From the NCBI GenBank assembly GCA_007120055.1, contig SKOL01000463.1, positions 1 through 8,956 of the forward strand: a stretch of DNA of 8,956 nucleotides, given 5' to 3'. Below the pieces are notes generated by a model, which was not told the DNA's origin, did no database searches, and saw only the letters and a list, made by a program, of their open reading frames with translations. Origin of the DNA: Anaerobacillus sp. GTDB taxonomy: Bacteria; Bacillota; Bacilli; Bacillales_H; Anaerobacillaceae. Shown in pieces: positions 6,474-8,956 of this stretch; within the stretch, counting starts at the first letter, position 1, and each line of letters opens with the position of its first letter. Position numbers and translations under genes: made by a program.

Positions 6474-6511
6474 ACAAGTCACTTGTGAAACTATAGAAAC
6501 CATGTTAAAGT
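6474..6511 (+). promoter_or_regulatory. Possible promoter of the small ORF, with overlapping palindrome
   Basis: TTGTGA (6483-6488) and TAAAGT (6506-6511) are 17 bases apart and would start a transcript about 10 bases before the ribosome binding site of the 51-codon ORF. ACAAGT-C-ACTTGT (6474-6486), a perfect dyad, overlaps the -35 and could be an operator. Both boxes match the sigma-A consensus only partly. Confidence 0.35.
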
Positions 6512-6541
6512 ATTTTCGACAAGAATCGAGGGGGGTCTTTT

Positions 6542-6697
6542 GTGATTGGGAAAGTAAAATACATTTTTTGCCGAACTTGGCACAAAAGTTTAATGAAATA
6601 TAACTACTCATTATATAAAGGTAGTGCAGATACTACCCTAAAACAAAAACATTACGATAAGGCATCTTTTCACGCTACTAAAATATTACGAAACTAA
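6542..6697 (+). CDS. Small basic protein, 51 residues, unknown function
   Basis: I do not recognise this protein. It starts at GTG 6542, which lies 6 bases after GAGGGGGG (6528-6535), one of the strongest ribosome binding sites in the window, and ends at TAA 6695-6697. The product is rich in Lys, Arg, His and Tyr, with no Glu and only two Asp, so it is strongly basic. It has no hydrophobic stretch long enough for a membrane helix and only one Cys. Recognisable runs are RTWHKSLMKYNYSLYKG (11-27) and KHYDKASFHATKIL (38-51 region). A promoter-like pair lies just upstream and a small hairpin (6717-6740) follows the stop. The combination of start, ribosome binding site and flanking signals favours a real gene, but coding bias over 51 codons is weak evidence. 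An untranslated remnant is the alternative. Confidence 0.55.
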   Translation: MIGKVKYIFCRTWHKSLMKYNYSLYKGSADTTLKQKHYDKASFHATKILRN

Positions 6698-6716
6698 TCT
6701 GTTAGAGCTTCAAAAC

Positions 6717-6740
6717 GCCAATAAATGATAGTTATTTGGC
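6717..6740 (+). terminator. Weak hairpin after the small ORF
   Basis: GCCAATAA (6717-6724) pairs with TTATTTGGC (6732-6740) with one bulge, 20 bases after the small ORF stop. The following TGTTTGT is a poor U-tract, so termination would be inefficient. Confidence 0.3.
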
Positions 6741-6778
6741 TGTTTGTAAGAAGTTACCAGCAGTTCCATAAAAAAAGA

Positions 6779-6880
6779 TTATATGTATGGCTTCGTTTAT
6801 GAGAAAATTAATTTGTAAAACACGTCCATGTTTTACCTGCATAAAAGCAGTCCTCCTTAGTGGAGGGCTGCTTTTATTTT
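6779..6880 (+). ncRNA. Possible small RNA upstream of rpoN
   Basis: TTGTAA (6744-6749) and CATAAA (6767-6772) are 17 bases apart and would start a transcript near 6779. It would run about 100 bases with no credible ORF and end at the strong terminator at 6841-6880. It contains a perfect 8-bp hairpin, GTAAAACA (6815-6822) with TGTTTTAC (6829-6836). CTGC at 6837-6840 can pair with GCAG at 6847-6850, which would disturb the terminator stem. It could be a small RNA, or just the tail of the small-ORF transcript. Confidence 0.35.
6841..6880 (+). terminator. Strong intrinsic terminator upstream of rpoN
   Basis: A 16-bp stem (6841-6856 with 6862-6877, one G-U pair) has a 5-base loop TTAGT and a T-rich tail TTTTATTTT. 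The A-rich left flank gives some potential on the minus strand too. It isolates the rpoN promoter from transcription coming from the small ORF region. Confidence 0.9.
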
Positions 6881-6979
6881 GCCTACAAGCCACAGGTAGC
6901 TGTTTTGTAAAAAGGGTTGTTAAAACTCGAATTCGTACGTACCAGTTCCTTCATTAATTTTATTTCTAATTATTTACCA

Positions 6980-7008
6980 TTGAACTGTATTTTAGCTTAT
7001 GCTAAATT
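6980..7008 (+). promoter_or_regulatory. rpoN (sigL) promoter, extended -10
   Basis: TTGAAC (6980-6985) and TAAATT (7003-7008) are 17 bases apart, with a TGC extended -10 element directly before the -10. Transcription should start near 7015, giving a leader of about 205 bases that contains the cre box and a small imperfect hairpin (7036-7068). Confidence 0.6.
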
Positions 7009-7081
7009 AAATTTGAAGATTTAATGAACAAACAAACCTCTCGCTGCATTAAGACGAGAAGGGTTTGAATATAGATAAAAA

Positions 7082-7095
7082 TGAAACCGTTTACA
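7082..7095 (+). promoter_or_regulatory. cre box (CcpA site) in the rpoN leader
   Basis: TGAAACCGTTTACA matches the catabolite-responsive element consensus TGWAANCGNTNWCA at every defined position. It lies about 67 bases downstream of the predicted rpoN start point. A site there would act as a transcription roadblock, which is how CcpA is reported to control sigL in Bacillus subtilis. Confidence 0.85.
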
Positions 7096-7219
7096 ATGGT
7101 CGGTGTCTGGGTAGTTGAATTTAATGGTTTTGAAGCGACTGTAAAAGTGTGTAAGTTGTCGGATTCTTCGACTGAAACAGAGAAGTTATAGTATGATAGA
7201 CTTTAGAGGAGGAATTGTC

Positions 7220-8560
7220 ATGAATATGGACTTTGGTTTATTTCAACAGCAGTCAATGAAACTAGTAATGACAAATGAATTGCGACAAGCAATTTCCATA
7301 TTGCAATATTCGACCCAAGAATTAGTATCTTTTCTTGAAGAGCAGCAATTAGAAAATCCTCTACTTGAAATTAAAGATAAAAAAGGTGAAGAGGTATTAA
7401 CACCGACTGAAAATATTCACGACACGAGTGATGATTGGAAAACAACGTATGATGGGGAAAATATATCGCCATTTGAGTTCATTAGTAAAACTGAAACGAG
7501 CCTCCAAGATCACCTGCTTAATCAAATTGGTATGCTCGCTTTGACAGATGCAGAAAAGGAATTGATCACTTACTTAACGTATTCTTTAGATGAAAATGGT
7601 TACTTCACTTCAACAGTTGAAGATGTAGCAAATCGTTTTTCGATGGATGAGGAAGTTGCTTTAAAATGCTTAAACATCTTGCAAACACTTGACCCTGTAG
7701 GAGTAGGAGCTCGCTCGCTTCAAGAATGTTTACTTATTCAATTGCGAAAGCAAGTACTGAGAAATGCTCATGCAGAAGCGATCGTTGAAAACTATTTAAC
7801 GAAGTTTGCTAATAAAAAATGGAAAGAGATTGCCAAAGCTCTCTCCATTACGATGGAAGAAGTTCAATCGGTAGCGGATTTAATCCAAACCTTACAACCA
7901 AAGCCTGGCTCAGCTTTTACGAATGAGCCGTCAAACTACATTAGTCCCGATGTTTTCATCGATTTAATCGATGGGGAATTATTTACATCTGTGAACGACA
8001 ATCTTTTACCGAGACTATCAGTCAGCCGCGACTACCTCGACTTACTTGAAACATCAAACTGCAATACGTCAGTCAAATATATGCAACAAAAACATCAGCA
8101 AATCTTATGGTTATTAAAAAGCATTAACCAGCGCCAACAAACGCTATTAAAAGTAACCGAGGCAATTGCTAAGTACCAAGAAGACTTTTTTAAACACGGC
8201 TACAAATACTTAAAGCCGCTAACATTAAAAGAAATTGCCGCTGACATAGACGTACACGAGTCCACCGTAAGCCGGGCGACCACCGAAAAATACGTGCAAA
8301 CACCGAAAGGACTTTTTGAGTTAAAATACTTTTTTAGCTCTAGCGTACGAGGCGAAGCTGGCGGAACAGCTTCATCCCTTTCTGTAAAAGAACTCATAAA
8401 AAAACTAGTAGATGAAGAAAATAAACAAAAGCCATTATCAGATCAAAAAATTGCCGCGATCCTTGAAGACCAACATAACATTGAAATCTCGAGAAGAACC
8501 GTCGCTAAATATCGCGACGAACTCAACATCCCCTCTTCATCAAGACGGAAGCGATTTTAG
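7220..8560 (+). CDS. rpoN: RNA polymerase sigma-54 factor (SigL)
   Basis: This 446-residue sigma-54 factor is the alternative sigma that needs AAA+ activators. In Bacillus it drives levanase, arginine, branched-chain amino acid and acetoin catabolism genes. A Gln- and Leu-rich region I, which interacts with activators, lies at 8-50 (QQQSMKL...ELRQAISILQYS...LENPLLEI). The core-binding region spans roughly 95-300, and a helix-turn-helix lies at about 335-358 (LTLKEIAADIDVHESTVSRATTEKYV). The RpoN box SRRTVAKYR is at 424-432, close to the ARRTVAKYR signature that reads the -24 element. I prefer ATG 7220 over the in-frame ATG 7193, because AGAGGAGG (7205-7212) lies 7 bases before 7220 and the shorter N-terminus matches orthologues. 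The gene has its own promoter and a cre box in its leader. No terminator follows, so the glutaredoxin-like gene is probably co-transcribed. Confidence 0.96.
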   Translation: MNMDFGLFQQQSMKLVMTNELRQAISILQYSTQELVSFLEEQQLENPLLEIKDKKGEEVLTPTENIHDTSDDWKTTYDGENISPFEFISKTETSLQDHLLNQIGMLALTDAEKELITYLTYSLDENGYFTSTVEDVANRFSMDEEVALKCLNILQTLDPVGVGARSLQECLLIQLRKQVLRNAHAEAIVENYLTKFANKKWKEIAKALSITMEEVQSVADLIQTLQPKPGSAFTNEPSNYISPDVFIDLIDGELFTSVNDNLLPRLSVSRDYLDLLETSNCNTSVKYMQQKHQQILWLLKSINQRQQTLLKVTEAIAKYQEDFFKHGYKYLKPLTLKEIAADIDVHESTVSRATTEKYVQTPKGLFELKYFFSSSVRGEAGGTASSLSVKELIKKLVDEENKQKPLSDQKIAAILEDQHNIEISRRTVAKYRDELNIPSSSRRKRF

Positions 8561-8561
8561 G

Positions 8562-8598
8562 TTAGTTGGTTTGTTGGTTAGTGGGTTTGGTTTGTGGG
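8562..8598 (+). repeat. Octanucleotide repeat after rpoN
   Basis: TTAGTTGG, TTTGTTGG and TTAGTGGG run in register (8562-8585), followed by a decayed TTTGGTTTGTGGG. The units are the same words as at 585-616. The repeat starts one base after the rpoN stop codon. Confidence 0.7.
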
Positions 8599-8630
8599 CT
8601 ATTGGTGACTTCACACTAGGAGCACTCATT

Positions 8631-8687
8631 AACTCAACGCTCAAAACTGAAAACTCAAAACTCAAAACTCAAAACTCAAAAACTGAA
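8631..8687 (+). repeat. Heptanucleotide tandem repeat before the glutaredoxin-like gene
   Basis: Seven consecutive 7-bp units (AACTCAA, CGCTCAA, AACTGAA, then four AACTCAA; 8631-8679) and a final AAACTGAA end 4 bases before the GGAGG of the next gene. It is the same dialect as at 1638-1665 and 5357-5390, but here only one arm orientation is present, so no long hairpin forms. Confidence 0.85.
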
Positions 8688-8700
8688 GGTCGGAGGAATT

Positions 8701-8943
8701 ATGAACATAAAGTATTACACGAAAGAAAACTGTCCTCTATGTGATAAAGGGCTGCTCGTATTAGAGAAAATAAAGAAGGATATCCCATTTAATATTGAAA
8801 TGATCGACATATACAAAGACGATGTGCTCTTAGAAAAGTATCAAATAATGATCCCGGTTGTTGAAGTTGACGGCATTGAAGTTGATTACGGGATCTTGTC
8901 TGAAGCAAAAATTCGTGCTTTTTTAGAAAGGCGACCAAAATAG
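8701..8943 (+). CDS. Glutaredoxin-like thiol-disulfide protein
   Basis: This 80-residue protein has a compact thioredoxin fold of the glutaredoxin-like DUF836 type. The redox motif is CPLC (residues 11-14) after a short beta strand (MNIKYYTKEN), and the conserved cis-proline is in MIPVVEVDG (Pro52). There is no signal peptide, so it is cytoplasmic. The substrate is unknown; roles suggested for such proteins are thiol-disulfide exchange rather than classical glutathione chemistry. GGAGG (8692-8696) lies 4 bases upstream of the ATG, so spacing is short. In many Bacillaceae a gene of this type lies between rpoN/sigL and cggR-gapA, and that is the expected next gene beyond the window. Co-transcription with rpoN is likely, given no terminator between them. 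Confidence 0.9.
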   Translation: MNIKYYTKENCPLCDKGLLVLEKIKKDIPFNIEMIDIYKDDVLLEKYQIMIPVVEVDGIEVDYGILSEAKIRAFLERRPK

Positions 8944-8956
8944 ATGATGACGTTAA

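Noticed and set aside
6232..7190. A tRNA gene near clpP, as in some Bacillus genomes
   Set aside because: No TTCGANTCC-type T-loop or cloverleaf was found on the strands read.
7193..7219. ATG at 7193 as the rpoN start
   Set aside because: It has no ribosome binding site and its extra nine codons cover the AGAGGAGG that serves ATG 7220.
8412..8744. Plus-strand 110-codon ORF across the rpoN end and the repeats
   Set aside because: It is out of frame with rpoN, is translated largely from tandem repeats (LKTENSKLKTQNSK), and overlaps the start of the glutaredoxin-like gene.

Overview
The window is a low-GC Firmicutes chromosome segment, most likely from a member of the Bacillaceae. The gene order trxB - yvcI - rapZ(yvcJ) - yvcK - whiA(yvcL) - crh, then clpP and rpoN(sigL) followed by a small glutaredoxin-like gene, is the conserved Bacillus arrangement around the trxB/crh locus. 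Strong AGGAGG-type ribosome binding sites, GTG and TTG starts, sigma-A-type promoters, a CtsR box and a cre box all fit a Bacillus relative. The genus cannot be fixed from sequence reading alone.

Layout: (1) 1-533 is the 3' part of trxB, closed by an intrinsic terminator. (2) 534-1058 is non-coding, with an octamer repeat, a pseudoknot-like double inverted repeat, a C-rich stretch ending in a strong terminator (possible small RNA), and a probable yvcI promoter carrying a 16-bp perfect palindrome. (3) 1059-5283 is a co-directional block yvcI, rapZ, yvcK, whiA, crh. rapZ and yvcK abut with no gap, but yvcI/rapZ and yvcK/whiA are separated by blocks of repeats that end right at the next ribosome binding site. 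(4) 5283-5525 holds two back-to-back long hairpins between the convergent crh and clpP genes. (5) clpP is on the minus strand, with a sigma-A promoter overlapped by a CtsR operator. (6) 6232-7219 has no long gene; it contains a 51-codon ORF with an excellent ribosome binding site, a possible small RNA with a strong terminator, and the rpoN promoter with a perfect downstream cre box. (7) rpoN (sigma-54) and a glutaredoxin-like gene follow, again separated by repeats.

How the genes fit together: YvcK, Crh, the cre box and sigma-54 all concern carbon and cell-wall precursor control. RapZ and WhiA are nucleotide- or DNA-binding regulators that travel with YvcK. Crh (Gln15, Ser46) is a CcpA co-effector, and a consensus cre sits at about +67 of the rpoN transcript, so one gene product here may help repress another. 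TrxB, YvcI, ClpP and the glutaredoxin-like protein serve redox balance, nucleotide clean-up and protein quality control.

The most unusual content is in the spacers. A family of modular palindromes has arms of 7-bp tandem repeats in two different dialects (ACTCAAA/TTTGAGT and AATTGTA/TTTACAATT types). These arms enclose a related core around GCTTCGAAGC. A second family is a GTGTCAGACAC palindrome, seen once at the end of yvcI (supplying its stop codon) and once as a 119-bp hairpin that looks like the bidirectional terminator of crh and clpP.
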